NCBI RefSeq assembly: GCF_009617595.1
Contig: NZ_WIXK01000002.1
Coordinates: 372,001-436,000, forward strand
Length of the DNA stretch: 64,000 nt
Source: Tritonibacter aquimaris
GTDB taxonomy: Bacteria > Pseudomonadota > Alphaproteobacteria > Rhodobacterales > Rhodobacteraceae
Direction: 5' to 3'
The notes under the pieces: generated by a model
What the model saw: the letters and a program-made list of their open reading frames with translations, nothing else
Database searches by the model: none
What the model was told of the DNA's origin: nothing
In this document: in pieces, positions 1 to 9,457 of the stretch
Position numbering within the stretch: position 1 is the stretch's first letter
Layout: each line of letters starts with the position of its first letter
Translations under genes and position numbers: made by a program

Positions 1-169
1 CCGCCGCCGCACCATAAACCCGGTTCATAATATCGGTGACAAGGAAGGCGAAAGGATAGGTGAAGGCCCCCCAGGTCAGCCATTGACCAAAGAGAAATTG
101 CACCAGGATATTCGACGCCACCACGATGGCGGCCATAGCAATAATGCCAGGAAGATGTACGCGGGTCAT
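1..169 (-). CDS. yhhQ: Queuosine precursor transporter, YhhQ/VUT family (N-terminal part, cut by window edge)
   Basis: Only about the first 56 residues are present and the gene continues off the left edge. The start is the ATG ending at 169. The visible part has a hydrophobic first segment and then the motif FLFGQWLTWGAFTYPFAFL followed by TDIMNRVYG. This aromatic, proline-containing second helix with a TD-N motif is characteristic of the YhhQ (DUF165/VUT) family. Family members are inner-membrane carriers that import 7-cyano-7-deazaguanine or related queuosine precursors for tRNA modification. The call rests on this N-terminal signature alone. The start has no strong ribosome binding site. 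The 157 bases to the next gene hold nothing recognisable. Confidence 0.8.
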   Translation of the reverse strand, partial: MTRVHLPGIIAMAAIVVASNILVQFLFGQWLTWGAFTYPFAFLVTDIMNRVYGAAA

Positions 170-326
170 GAACAGGATCCGTTTTAACAAGGTTGCGGCA
201 ACTTGGGCTGTGTCAAACAGCCAAGCCCGGCTCATGCGCGATCTTGTGGCAAAAATCAAGCGTGGTGACACCCGCCCGATGCTGGATTTTCACCAAAAAC
301 CGGCTCCCGCTGGGTCAAGCGCGGCG

Positions 327-1235
327 TCAACGTGGCAGTTGATATTCCACCAGCTCGCTTTTTTGAAACGACAGGAAGTTGTTGTCAGACACCATTGCGG
401 CCCGCAGTTGCCCGGTGCTTGTTTGCCAAACCGAAAGCCCTTCGAGGTTGCCATGGGTGCCAAGCGGGGTTGTCAACAAGGTCGTCTCGTTGCGGATTGC
501 ATCTCCGTCGATCTCCCAGCGTCGCAGGCGCGATTTGAAACCAACAAGGGCAAACTTGCGCTCAAGCAGGTAGAGCCGCCCATCGGGGCCAATGTCTAGC
601 CCGACAGGCAGATAGCCTGCGGATTTTGGCACCTCAAACGGCTGCTGCCATGTGCGGCCGTTCCAGCGCCAGACCGGAAACCCTTCGCCAGGTGCTTTTT
701 CCGGCAAGGTATACAGATTGCCATTCTTGTCGTTTGCCAGGCCTTCCAGCGCTTTGTTGAAACCAAAATGGCGAAAACTGCGCGGCTGCGGCAGGTCTTC
801 GGCCTTGGCGGTTCGGGTTTCATAGCGGCTGACCCGCGCAAAGCCTTCAAATGAGACATAGATCGTCCCATCCGGGGTGACGCTCAACCCTTCGCTGTCA
901 AGAAAGTCACGCCCGCTTTTCATCTCTTTGCCCCAGATGTTGCGCAGCTGGTTATGGGCTTTCAATTGCATGCCCGTCAGCGCACCATCATCGCGCAAAA
1001 GTTTACCCTGAAGCAGATGTGAACGGTCTGTCAGCACCGTCACATTCTCGCCTTTGGCATCCACAGCAACCGCCGAAAGCCCACCAAACCAGGGTTCTTT
1101 TAGCTCCAGCGACAGGCTGGACAGAAGCTTGGCCTGATTGGGGGCAGTCTGTGAAACATTGGCTGCATAGGCTGCAACGGCCGCACAGATGGCGGCCACT
1201 GGCAAAATCAGTTTGATCGTAAAACGGCGGCGCAT
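327..1235 (-). CDS. Secreted esterase-like phytase-family protein
   Basis: A 302-residue protein with an N-terminal signal peptide: basic MRRR, a hydrophobic stretch to about residue 24, then an Ala-rich cleavage region. The remainder has beta-propeller-like repeats such as GLSAVAVD, DSEGLSVTPDGTIYVSFEGFA and EGLANDKNGNLYTLPE, which match the phytase-like esterase domain (PF13449 type). It is probably exported to the periplasm. The substrate cannot be told from sequence, and the domain name does not prove phytase activity. It is the last gene of a minus-strand operon. Its ATG overlaps the 3' end of mepA by 28 bases, which suggests translational coupling. Confidence 0.75.
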   Translation of the reverse strand: MRRRFTIKLILPVAAICAAVAAYAANVSQTAPNQAKLLSSLSLELKEPWFGGLSAVAVDAKGENVTVLTDRSHLLQGKLLRDDGALTGMQLKAHNQLRNIWGKEMKSGRDFLDSEGLSVTPDGTIYVSFEGFARVSRYETRTAKAEDLPQPRSFRHFGFNKALEGLANDKNGNLYTLPEKAPGEGFPVWRWNGRTWQQPFEVPKSAGYLPVGLDIGPDGRLYLLERKFALVGFKSRLRRWEIDGDAIRNETTLLTTPLGTHGNLEGLSVWQTSTGQLRAAMVSDNNFLSFQKSELVEYQLPR

Positions 1236-2071
1236 TGTTGGGGCAGATCCGATAAGGTGTAATCGCGTTTCGGTTTAGGCTTTGGCGCGTTTGGGTCAAC
1301 CGGTTTTGGCGGCGGCGGGTTTAAAATATTGCGAACCCATTCCTGTGCCTCGGCGCAACCGTCCCCTTTTGGCGGTGCGGCCTGATTGACACAGCCGCGC
1401 GCGCCCTTGGGGCAGGCAAGACGCACATGGAAATGATAGTGATGCCCCCACCAGGGCCGAATTTTACGCAGCCAGCGCCGATCGCCTTTGGCATCTTTGC
1501 ACATCTGGACCTTTGCGCCGGGAAACACAAAAATCCGCGCCACCCGTTTATCTTTGGCCGCCGCACGTAAAATCGCGTGGTGTTGTTTGCTCCAGGAGCT
1601 GTTCACATAGGCGCCCGCTGCGCGCCGCATCGAGATTGATGAGATGTTTTCGCGCGCATTGCGCGACAGGTTCAGCCGATCAGCAGGCCGCATCCAGATA
1701 TCAGCATCAAGCCCGATCTGATGGCTGCGATGGCCTGACAGCATCGGCCCGCCCCGCGGCTGGCTGATGTCACCAATATAAAGCCCGTCCCAGCCCTTTT
1801 GCCGAGCCGCGACCCGGCTCAGATCTTGGATGAAATCAATGGTTTCGGGGTGGCCCCAATTGCGGTTTCGCGACAGGCGCATAGCTTGCCAGGTCGGGCC
1901 GGTTTCCGCCAGCTCCACTGCGCCTGCAACACAGCCCTTGGCATAAGATCCAAACGGTGCGGGCTTTTGCGCCGATCCTTCTGCCTTGGCTCCAAACAGC
2001 TGTTTGGCTGGAGGCGCGGCCATGGCGGCGGTGCTGAGAACAATCAATAAAGACGCAAGTAGTGTTTTCAA
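1208..2071 (-). CDS. mepA: Penicillin-insensitive murein endopeptidase MepA
   Basis: A 287-residue LAS-family metallopeptidase that cleaves D-alanyl-meso-diaminopimelate cross-links in peptidoglycan, in the periplasm. Residues 1-18 form a signal peptide. The zinc-site motif SGHRSHQIGLDADIW puts the expected ligands at His117 and Asp124. The second motif, WWGHHYHFHVR, carries the HxH pair. The C-terminus has a Pro-rich tract (NPPPPKPVDPNAPKPKPK) before the end. The TTG ending at 2071 was chosen as start because GAAGGAG lies just upstream and the codon overlaps the stop of the preceding MFS gene. The frame stays open further upstream inside that gene, but that translation is not signal-peptide-like. 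Confidence 0.9.
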   Translation of the reverse strand: MKTLLASLLIVLSTAAMAAPPAKQLFGAKAEGSAQKPAPFGSYAKGCVAGAVELAETGPTWQAMRLSRNRNWGHPETIDFIQDLSRVAARQKGWDGLYIGDISQPRGGPMLSGHRSHQIGLDADIWMRPADRLNLSRNARENISSISMRRAAGAYVNSSWSKQHHAILRAAAKDKRVARIFVFPGAKVQMCKDAKGDRRWLRKIRPWWGHHYHFHVRLACPKGARGCVNQAAPPKGDGCAEAQEWVRNILNPPPPKPVDPNAPKPKPKRDYTLSDLPQQCAAVLRSN

Positions 2072-3435
2072 ACCTGATCTCCTTCTGCTCGCACCCAGCG
2101 TAGCAGAAGAAGGCCAAATACAAAGAGGGCAATCACCGGCATAATTCCCAGTCGCGCACTTTCGCTTACAGCCGTGGCAATGCCGATCAGCAGGGGGGCA
2201 AGAAAGGCCGTGGCGCGCCCCGAAAGCCCATATAGACCAAAGCTTTCGGCGGCATTTTCGACCCGCGTATGACGCACCATCAGGCTGCGGCTGCTGGCCT
2301 GCAAGATGCCGCCAAAGCCGCCGATTAAAACCCCGCAAATAAAGAACAGCGCATCAGGAAGCTGTGACCCTTCCTGCAATGCAATGCCAAAGAACTGCTC
2401 GCGCGACATAGAAACGATGGTGGTTGAAACCAGAATCAAGATCCAGATCGCGCCAAGAATTACCGGTTTCGGGCCCAGATGACGGTCGGCCTTGCCGCCA
2501 AGCCAGCTAAACAAGGCAGCAGAAATCGCAGCAATAATACCAAAGATCCCAATCGAGGCGATGTCCCAACCCAGCACAAGGCGCGCATAGACCCCTCCAA
2601 ACATATAGAGCCCGTTTAGCGCATCGCGATAGAGCATCGACGCGCCCAGAAACCAGCCAAGGCTTTGGCGCTCGCGCAGGGCTTTGATAGAGGCCAGCAC
2701 TTGTTTGCCCGCCGTTATCAGGCCAATGCGGCGCGATGGGGCCACAGGTTCACGCACCCACAAAGCGTAGGGCGCGATGAACAGTAAAAACCACAGGGCG
2801 GTGAATGGCCCAACCGCACGGGTGCCCTCGCGATCGGCAGCAGACAGGCCAAAGATGGGATCAAGCCCGATAATGGTTTTTCCGTCTGGCTGCTCAACCA
2901 GCAACATCAGCACAAAAAACAACGCCAGCACACCGCCGAGATAGCCAAAGGCAAAGCCTGACCCTGAAACCGCGCCCACGTCTTCTTGTTTGGACAGCCC
3001 CGGCAGCTGCGCATTGACAAAGATCGCGGCAAATTCCGCACCAATAAAGCCAATGCCAAAGCTTACCAGCATCAGATAAAGGTTTGAGCCATCGGCCGCC
3101 ATGAACCACAGCCCAAATGCGCCCAGCACATAAAGCAGCGAAAACCCAAACACCCAGCGCAGCTTGCTGCCGGAGGCATCCGCAATTGCACCAATAAACG
3201 GCGCAAGCAGTCCAATCGTAAGACCGGTGATCGTCATGCAGCGCGCCCAAAGCGTCTGCGCCTGCGCTTTGGCAACAGGTTCAGCCGTGCCAAGCCCCAT
3301 GAAATAATCGGCCGCAACAGCTGCAAAAAACGGGCCAAAGATAAAGGTCACAAGCAGCGTGTGATAAGGCTGGCTCGCCCAGTCAAAGAACCACCACCCC
3401 CAGATGCGTTTTCTGTTGGAAACGGTTGTCATCAT
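2068..3435 (-). CDS. MFS transporter, UMF1 family
   Basis: A 455-residue polytopic membrane protein with about 12 hydrophobic segments. The N-terminus, WGWWFFDWASQPYHT, is the hallmark of the UMF1/Atg22-like branch of the major facilitator superfamily. A motif resembling the MFS loop 2-3 follows at IGAIADASGSKLRW. Substrates of bacterial UMF1 proteins are mostly unknown. It heads the minus-strand operon and its stop codon overlaps the mepA start. Linkage to a murein endopeptidase hints that it might export or recycle a cell-wall-related compound, but that is inference from position only. The start has a second ATG one codon later, so the first residue is uncertain by one. Confidence 0.85.
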   Translation of the reverse strand: MMTTVSNRKRIWGWWFFDWASQPYHTLLVTFIFGPFFAAVAADYFMGLGTAEPVAKAQAQTLWARCMTITGLTIGLLAPFIGAIADASGSKLRWVFGFSLLYVLGAFGLWFMAADGSNLYLMLVSFGIGFIGAEFAAIFVNAQLPGLSKQEDVGAVSGSGFAFGYLGGVLALFFVLMLLVEQPDGKTIIGLDPIFGLSAADREGTRAVGPFTALWFLLFIAPYALWVREPVAPSRRIGLITAGKQVLASIKALRERQSLGWFLGASMLYRDALNGLYMFGGVYARLVLGWDIASIGIFGIIAAISAALFSWLGGKADRHLGPKPVILGAIWILILVSTTIVSMSREQFFGIALQEGSQLPDALFFICGVLIGGFGGILQASSRSLMVRHTRVENAAESFGLYGLSGRATAFLAPLLIGIATAVSESARLGIMPVIALFVFGLLLLRWVRAEGDQV

Positions 3436-3630
3436 CGTGCCCTTCGTCTTTTGCTGGCTGCTCTTATGGCGACGCGCTTGAACAGTATCAAGGCATAGTA
3501 TTTTTGCATTTACCTCAGAACCTTGAGCCTGACAGCAGATTTACCATGCGTAAATAGCTTGCCATTACAAACCTTGCGCATAGGCTCCACACCGCATACC
3601 TATTGGGCTCTTGCAACAAAGGGAAAAGAC

Positions 3631-3915
3631 ATGCAGTCGTTGTTTCAAATCTTGATGCTGGTTCTGGATATCGTCTGGTTCTTCATCATTGCCCATGTGA
3701 TCATGAGCTGGCTGATCAACTTCCAGGTCTTGAACCTGCATCAACAATTTGTTGGCCAGATCTGGTATGGTCTCAACCGTATCCTTGAGCCAATCTACGG
3801 CCCGGTGCGCCGTTTGCTGCCAAATATGCAAGGCATTGATATTGCGCCGCTTCTGGTTCTGGTTGGCGTCTATGCGCTGCGTATTGTCCTGGTGAACAAC
3901 GCCGCCGCTTTCTAG
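3631..3915 (+). CDS. YggT family membrane protein
   Basis: A 94-residue inner-membrane protein with two hydrophobic segments, at about residues 7-28 and 71-88. The sequence between them contains RILEPIYGPVRRLLPN, the conserved loop of YggT (CcmB3/YlmG-like) proteins. In other bacteria and in plastids the family is linked to cell division, nucleoid partition or osmotic stress, without a defined biochemical activity. The ATG at 3631 is preceded by AAAGGGAAAAG, a good ribosome binding site. The longer upstream reading in the same frame has no such site. It is divergent from the MFS gene. The 195 bases between them contain no clear operator. Confidence 0.85.
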   Translation: MQSLFQILMLVLDIVWFFIIAHVIMSWLINFQVLNLHQQFVGQIWYGLNRILEPIYGPVRRLLPNMQGIDIAPLLVLVGVYALRIVLVNNAAAF

Positions 3916-4025
3916 CGTAGCCTGATTAAATCTTGCGTTTCCGTCTGGGGCGGCCTCTTGCCGCCCGATTCACCTTGTGAGATTGTAGCTCAAACCCGAG
4001 CAGCACTCACAAGCACGAGGCCCCA

Positions 4026-6074
4026 ATGTCAGGCCCCACAGGCGCGACCCCACTTTTGCGCGAAATTTTTGGATTCGATGAATTTCGCCCGGGCCAGGGC
4101 GAAATTGTTGATGCCGTAAGCGCCGGGGAAAACGTGCTGGCGATCATGCCAACCGGCGGCGGTAAATCCCTGTGTTATCAACTGCCTGCGCTTTTGCGCG
4201 ATGGCATCACCGTGGTAATTTCACCGCTGATTGCGCTGATGCGCGATCAGGTGCGCGCGCTACAGGAAGCTGGAGTTTGCGCTGGTGCGCTGACCTCTGG
4301 CAACACGCCGGAAGAAACCGATGCGGTCTGGGATGCAATCGAACAGGGTCAGCTGAAGCTTTTGTATATGGCGCCGGAACGGCTGGCCTCTGGGGCGTCG
4401 CTCAATACGCTGCGTCGTATCGGGGTCAGCCTGATTGCGGTGGATGAAGCCCATTGCGTCAGCCAATGGGGTCATGATTTTCGGCCGGATTACCTGCGCA
4501 TCGGGGAACTGCGTCGCGCGCTCGATGTGCCATTGGTGGCCCTGACCGCCACGGCAGATCAGGAAACCCGCGAAGAGATTGTTGAAAAGCTCTTTGATGG
4601 TGAACAACCGCGCGCCTTTCTGCGTGGCTTTGACCGTCCCAACATCCATCTGGCCTTTGCGGTCAAGGATGGGCCACGCCGTCAGATCCTTGATTTCGCC
4701 GATGCGCGCCGGGGCCAATCCGGCATTGTCTACTGTGGCACCCGCGCCAAGACCGAAGGGCTGGCCCATGCGCTGCGCGAAGCGGGTCATGTGGCCTGCC
4801 ACTATCATGGCGGTATGGAGGCCGAAGACCGCCGGATTGTAGAAACCCGCTTTGCCCGCGAAGATGGGTTGATCGTGGTCGCAACCGTGGCCTTTGGCAT
4901 GGGGATCGACAAGCCGGATATTCGCTGGGTGGCCCATGCGGACCTGCCAAAATCGATTGAATCCTATTATCAGGAAATCGGCCGCGCCGGTCGTGATGGG
5001 GCGCCTGCGGAAACCCTGACGCTTTATGGCGCAGAAGACATCCGCCTGCGCCGCGCCCAGATCGACGAAGGCCTCGCCCCGCCGGAACGGCGCGCCGCAG
5101 ATCACGCGCGTCTTAATGCGCTTTTGGGCTTGGCCGAAGCGTTGAAATGCCGCCGCCAGACCCTTTTGACCTATTTCGACGAAGAGGCAGAGCCCTGCGG
5201 CCACTGTGATCTATGTGACAGCCCGGTTGATGTGTTTGATGGCACCACTGCGGTGCGCAAGGCGCTTTCGGCAATTTTGCGCACCGATGAGACCTACGGC
5301 AGCGGCCATCTGATTGATATTCTCACCGGGCAGCAGACCGACCGTATGCGCGACCGCCGCCATGATGAGCTTTCGGTGTATGGCTGTGGGCAGGAATATA
5401 ACAAACGCGAATGGCAGGCGGTGTTTCGCCAGATGATGGGCCATGATCTGGTGCGCCCAGACCCGGAACGCCACGGCGCGCTGCGCATGACAGAAGCGGC
5501 GCTGCCGATCCTGAAAGGCGAAAACACAATTGAGCTGCGCCGCGACACGATTACCAAGGCCACCCGCCGCCCGGCGGTGAAGGCATTGGTATCTGAAGAA
5601 GACGCGCCGCTTTTGTCGGCGATGAAAGCCAAACGCCGCGCCCTGGCAGAGGCGCAGAAAGTGCCCGCCTATGTGATCTTCCCGGATCGCACCTTGATTG
5701 AGATGGCGGAAAAACGCCCGCAAACGCTGGATGAAATGGCGCGGATCGGTGGCGTTGGTGCGAAAAAGCTCGATCGTTACGGCGATGCGTTTCTTGCGGT
5801 GATCACTGGCGAGGCGGCGCAGCTGCATCCGGCGCGGCGCAAGCTTGCAAGCGCGGGGGCTGGTACAATTTATGATGCGCTGCTTGAGGCGCAATCGCGG
5901 CTTGTGCGCGGTGAAGATGGAGTGGATAAACCGCTAAGCTGTTCTGCCTCGATGCTGGCAAAAGTTGCGCAGATGCGTCCCGATGATGAGTTTGGTGTGA
6001 ACCGGCTTTTGGGGGAGCGCCGCGCCGAACGTTTCGCTGCGGCGTTTCTGGATGTTTTGCGCGGCGCGGGCTAG
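4026..6074 (+). CDS. recQ: ATP-dependent DNA helicase RecQ
   Basis: A 682-residue 3'-5' superfamily 2 helicase acting in recombination and replication-fork repair. In order: a DEAD/DEAH helicase core with Walker A MPTGGGKS (Lys47) and VDEAHCVSQWGHDF (motif II plus the aromatic-rich loop typical of RecQ); a helicase C domain ending in SYYQEIGRAGRDG; the RQC zinc site with four cysteines in the spacing C-16-C-2-C-2-C (LKC...EPCGHCDLC); a winged-helix RQC region; and a C-terminal HRDC domain around ALAEAQKVPAYVIFPDRTL. About 70 extra residues follow the HRDC core. It stands alone, with yaaA 43 bases downstream on the same strand. Confidence 0.95.
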   Translation: MSGPTGATPLLREIFGFDEFRPGQGEIVDAVSAGENVLAIMPTGGGKSLCYQLPALLRDGITVVISPLIALMRDQVRALQEAGVCAGALTSGNTPEETDAVWDAIEQGQLKLLYMAPERLASGASLNTLRRIGVSLIAVDEAHCVSQWGHDFRPDYLRIGELRRALDVPLVALTATADQETREEIVEKLFDGEQPRAFLRGFDRPNIHLAFAVKDGPRRQILDFADARRGQSGIVYCGTRAKTEGLAHALREAGHVACHYHGGMEAEDRRIVETRFAREDGLIVVATVAFGMGIDKPDIRWVAHADLPKSIESYYQEIGRAGRDGAPAETLTLYGAEDIRLRRAQIDEGLAPPERRAADHARLNALLGLAEALKCRRQTLLTYFDEEAEPCGHCDLCDSPVDVFDGTTAVRKALSAILRTDETYGSGHLIDILTGQQTDRMRDRRHDELSVYGCGQEYNKREWQAVFRQMMGHDLVRPDPERHGALRMTEAALPILKGENTIELRRDTITKATRRPAVKALVSEEDAPLLSAMKAKRRALAEAQKVPAYVIFPDRTLIEMAEKRPQTLDEMARIGGVGAKKLDRYGDAFLAVITGEAAQLHPARRKLASAGAGTIYDALLEAQSRLVRGEDGVDKPLSCSASMLAKVAQMRPDDEFGVNRLLGERRAERFAAAFLDVLRGAG

Positions 6075-6117
6075 GTCAGATCAAGGATCAACAGGGCCAA
6101 GATCAAAGGGGAAGTGA

Positions 6118-6882
6118 ATGCTGGTAGTTGTGTCTCCGGCCAAGAAGCTGGACTGGGATGAACGTACTATTGAGATGAGCGCGCCGCTCTTTCAGGAGGA
6201 TGCGATTTATCTCAATGAGGTGGCGCAGGGCCTGTCGGTGGCAGAGCTGCAAAAGCTCATGCATATCAGCGAAAACCTGGCCAAGCTGAACTACGACCGT
6301 TTTCGCAGTTTTCACCCCACACCCGCTCCCGAAGATCTACGTCCGGCGGTGCTGGCCTTTGCGGGGGACACTTATCAGGGGCTTGAAGCAGGCTCGCTTG
6401 ATGCGGATGAACTGGCCTATGCGCAGCGCCACCTGCGTATTCTTTCGGGGCTTTATGGTGTTTTGCGCCCGCTTGATGGCATGCAGCCCTACCGGTTGGA
6501 AATGGGATCGCGGCTGAAAAACGCGCGTGGCAAATCGCTCTATGATTATTGGGGCAGCCAGATTGCCGAGACGCTTAATGCGCAAGCGTCTGAAACAGGT
6601 GCGAAATTCCTGCTGAACTGTGCCAGCCAAGAATATTTTGGTGCGGTCGATCTGGATGTTTTACAGCCTAAATTAGTGACGCCGGTCTTTATGGAAAACA
6701 AAGATGGCAAAGCCAAGATTGTCAGCTTTTATGCCAAACGTGCCCGCGGTGCGATGGCGCGATATGTGATCCAGAACCGCATCACCGATCTTGAGGGCGT
6801 GTTGGAATTTGACAGCGGCGGATACGCCTATCAGCCCGAGATGTCAGAGCCCACAAAACCGGTGTTTTTGCGCGCGGGCTAA
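6118..6882 (+). CDS. yaaA: Peroxide stress protein YaaA (DUF328/UPF0246)
   Basis: A 254-residue cytoplasmic protein of normal length for the family. It begins MLVVVSPAKKLDW, the diagnostic N-terminus, and carries the later conserved segments FAGDTYQGL, LSGLYGVLRPLDGMQPYRLEMG and NCASQEYFGAV. In E. coli YaaA limits the Fenton-available iron pool during hydrogen peroxide stress and binds DNA. The start is supported by AAAGGGGAAGTGA just upstream. It follows recQ closely, so the two may be co-transcribed. Its stop overlaps the stop of the converging histidine kinase by three bases, leaving no room for a conventional terminator. Confidence 0.92.
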   Translation: MLVVVSPAKKLDWDERTIEMSAPLFQEDAIYLNEVAQGLSVAELQKLMHISENLAKLNYDRFRSFHPTPAPEDLRPAVLAFAGDTYQGLEAGSLDADELAYAQRHLRILSGLYGVLRPLDGMQPYRLEMGSRLKNARGKSLYDYWGSQIAETLNAQASETGAKFLLNCASQEYFGAVDLDVLQPKLVTPVFMENKDGKAKIVSFYAKRARGAMARYVIQNRITDLEGVLEFDSGGYAYQPEMSEPTKPVFLRAG

Positions 6883-9101
6883 GATTTCAACGGCTCAGCG
6901 CCCGCGGGATGATGCGCTTCGATCCGCTCGTGGATGAGGTTTTTGCGCAGAGGTTTGGTGAGATAGAAATCCAGACCTGCCGCCAGAATACCTTCACTGT
7001 CGCCCGTCATCGCATGGGCGGTCAGTGCCACCACGGGCACGTGTGCGCCGGTGGTGGATTCAATGCGGCGAATTTCACTGGTGGCTTGTTTGCCGTCCAT
7101 TTTGGGCATGGAAATATCCATGAAAATGAGATCCGGCTTGTAGCTTTGATATAGCTCCACCGCCTCAAGCCCATTGTTGGCAAACTTCAGCTCGATATTG
7201 AGATCCTTGACCATCTTGCGGAATACAAGCTGGTTGGTCTTGTTGTCTTCCGCCGCAAGAATGCGCATTTTTTCTGCGCCAGTAGGTGTTTGTGCGAGGT
7301 CGGCATCTGAATGAACCTCTACGGCCACGGTTTGTGGAGGTGTTTCCTGCGATGTTTCCTGCGCGGGGGCAGGTTGATCCGATGAAATAGTGCTGATCTT
7401 ATTGAACAGTTCCAGCCGCATGACCGGTTTGGTCACGACCGAATTGGCAAGCGATTGTACGTCTTCGCTGCTCACCACGCTGGGTGTTGCACTGAGCGCG
7501 AGAATTGGTATCTCGGCGGCGCGCGCGCGGATTTCGCGCAGCAGCGCTACTCCATCGCTTTGGCTCATGTCGCAGTCGCAGATGACCAGATCAATGGCTT
7601 CCTGCAGCTTTGCCATTGCCTCTTCGGGATTTGAGGCACGTTCGATCGCAAGCCCAAGCTGAAGCAGCTGTTTTTCGACAATCTCACGGTTGGCAGGCTG
7701 GTCGTCCACCACCAATACCTTGCGCAGGTTTTCTGGCAGTTTGGGCAGATTGATGGTTTTGGGCTCTCCCACCGGCAGCACCAGACGGAAGCCAAAACAA
7801 GAGCCTTTGCCAACGTCGCTTTCAACCCAGATCTCACCGCCCATCATTTCAATCAGGCGTTTGGTGATGGCAAGGCCAAGACCCGTGCCTTCAAACTGGC
7901 GATTGCGCTCATCTTCGACCTGGTTGAACTCACCAAACACATGTTGAAGCTTGTCTTCGGGAATGCCAATGCCCGTGTCTTCCACGGTAATATGGATCGC
8001 ACAGGTGTCCTGATCCGGCGTGGGCACACCGGTTGCGCGCAGCGCCACATGGCCGCTTTTGGTGAATTTCACCGCATTGCCAACAAGGTTGGTCAGGATC
8101 TGGCGGAACCGGCCAGGATCCCCAATAAAGGTAGAGGGCAGGAACAGGTCGAAATCGACCATCATCGACAGGCCCTTGTCGCGCGCGCTCGGCTGCAACA
8201 GCATCACAACCTCATGCAGGCTCTGCTCAAGGTTAAAGGGCTCTGGGTGCAGGATCAGCTTGTCGGCTTCGATCTTGGAGTAATCCAGCACGTCATTGAT
8301 AATCACCAATAGCGCTTCGCCAGAGTTCTTGATCGTATCCGCGTATAGTTTTTGCTCGGTGCTGAGGCCCGTGTCGCTCAGCAGTTCAGCCATGCCAACA
8401 ACCCCGTTCATCGGGGTGCGGATTTCATGGCTCATATTGGCGAGGAAGGCGGATTTTGCCCGGTTTGCCGCTTCGGCGCGTTCGCGGGCGGTGCGCAGCT
8501 CTTCTTCGTATTGCACCGTGGTGGTAATATCGAGCGCAAGGCTCACCATATCGCCTTCATGGCCGCGCTGATCCAGCAGCTTGAGGTAGCGGTCATCCCA
8601 CAGGCGCACCACAACCGGTTCCGGGGTTGGCGACATCCAGCGCTCTGTCATCATCTTGCGCCAGCTGTCCATTGGCCGATCGCCGGTGTTGATCAGCCCT
8701 TCATCGGTCAAAAGCTGCAGCAGCCGTACATAGGAAATGCCGGGCTCAACCTCTTCGAGACCGTCAAAAATATTCAGATAGGCGGTGTTTGCCCCGATCA
8801 GCTTGCCGTCGGAATCAAAAAACGCAAACCCATCCTGAAACGCCTGGATGGAATGCCAAAGCCGCCGTTCCGCAACCTCGATCTTTTCGTTGGCCTGGGT
8901 GAGGTCAGATTTGACCTTCTCATTTTCCACCCGCACATTGGCCACTTCTGCCTGGGTCGCCCCAATGCGTTTGGTCAGCGCCAGCGCATGACGGCCCAGC
9001 TTGCGGTTGGCGGCCGTCAGTTCGGCCTGCTTGAGCTCAAGCAAGCGTTCAGCGGCCAATCTGGCCCGCCGCTCTTCTGCCAACTTGTCAGCAAGGTTCA
9101 T
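6879..9101 (-). CDS. Hybrid sensor histidine kinase with two receiver domains
   Basis: A soluble 740-residue hybrid kinase with no predicted membrane segment. In order: a long N-terminal coiled coil (about residues 1-82); a PAS-like domain (about 84-200) starting WHSIQAFQDGFAFFD; a HisKA domain with phosphoacceptor His225 in ANMSHEIRTPMNG; HATPase_c with the N box GNAVKFT, G1 EDTGIGIP and G2 GTGLGLAI; and two receiver domains. Receiver 1 has the expected phosphoacceptor near Asp509, within ICDCDMS. Receiver 2 has Asp662 in FMDISMPKMDG. Start: the ATG ending at 9101 is preferred over an in-frame TTG 15 bases earlier. No response-regulator output gene is adjacent, so the partner and the signal are unknown. 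Without a transmembrane sensor, a cytoplasmic stimulus sensed by the PAS domain is likely. Confidence 0.9.
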   Translation of the reverse strand: MNLADKLAEERRARLAAERLLELKQAELTAANRKLGRHALALTKRIGATQAEVANVRVENEKVKSDLTQANEKIEVAERRLWHSIQAFQDGFAFFDSDGKLIGANTAYLNIFDGLEEVEPGISYVRLLQLLTDEGLINTGDRPMDSWRKMMTERWMSPTPEPVVVRLWDDRYLKLLDQRGHEGDMVSLALDITTTVQYEEELRTARERAEAANRAKSAFLANMSHEIRTPMNGVVGMAELLSDTGLSTEQKLYADTIKNSGEALLVIINDVLDYSKIEADKLILHPEPFNLEQSLHEVVMLLQPSARDKGLSMMVDFDLFLPSTFIGDPGRFRQILTNLVGNAVKFTKSGHVALRATGVPTPDQDTCAIHITVEDTGIGIPEDKLQHVFGEFNQVEDERNRQFEGTGLGLAITKRLIEMMGGEIWVESDVGKGSCFGFRLVLPVGEPKTINLPKLPENLRKVLVVDDQPANREIVEKQLLQLGLAIERASNPEEAMAKLQEAIDLVICDCDMSQSDGVALLREIRARAAEIPILALSATPSVVSSEDVQSLANSVVTKPVMRLELFNKISTISSDQPAPAQETSQETPPQTVAVEVHSDADLAQTPTGAEKMRILAAEDNKTNQLVFRKMVKDLNIELKFANNGLEAVELYQSYKPDLIFMDISMPKMDGKQATSEIRRIESTTGAHVPVVALTAHAMTGDSEGILAAGLDFYLTKPLRKNLIHERIEAHHPAGAEPLKS

Positions 9102-9457
9102 CCCTGCGCACTCCAAAACTAGGCCGTAAAAAACAGCACGGCGGCGCGAAAAAACACTGTCACCGTGATGTGGTTGCCTATTGGTGTTACGTGAGTAATG
9201 CTTGCGATGGCGTTAAACGAGATGCGGCTTTCTTGCCAAAAATGAACGCCGATATGCGATGGCTTCCCCCAACGAATTCGATTCAAGCTTCTCTTGAAAA
9301 TGAGAGAAGTTCTTTATTTCAGGTGTTTAGAATGATCATCGTGGGGAATGGGCAGGCCCATCGCCTGCAACAAATGCGGCCAATTACATATTTAAAGCGA
9401 CATGCCGACTGATAGTGTAGAGCGAATTGCGCTAAGTTTACGGAAGGGTGCGGGGAA
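9102..9457. other. Intergenic region of 356 bases with no supported gene
   Basis: This gap lies upstream of the hybrid kinase and downstream of the large membrane protein, both on the minus strand. It is visibly more AT-rich than the flanking genes. One short plus-strand frame (9170-9412) is open, but it has no recognisable domain, and its codon use and composition do not resemble coding sequence. It presumably holds the kinase promoter. I see no terminator hairpin, repeat or tRNA. Confidence 0.5.

Noticed and set aside
4260-5204. Long minus-strand frame of 314 residues inside recQ
   Set aside because: It is a shadow of the GC-rich recQ gene; recQ has complete helicase, zinc and HRDC motifs in the plus strand.
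9170-9412. Open frame of 80 residues upstream of the hybrid kinase
   Set aside because: No ribosome binding site, no recognisable domain, and composition like the surrounding AT-rich intergenic DNA.
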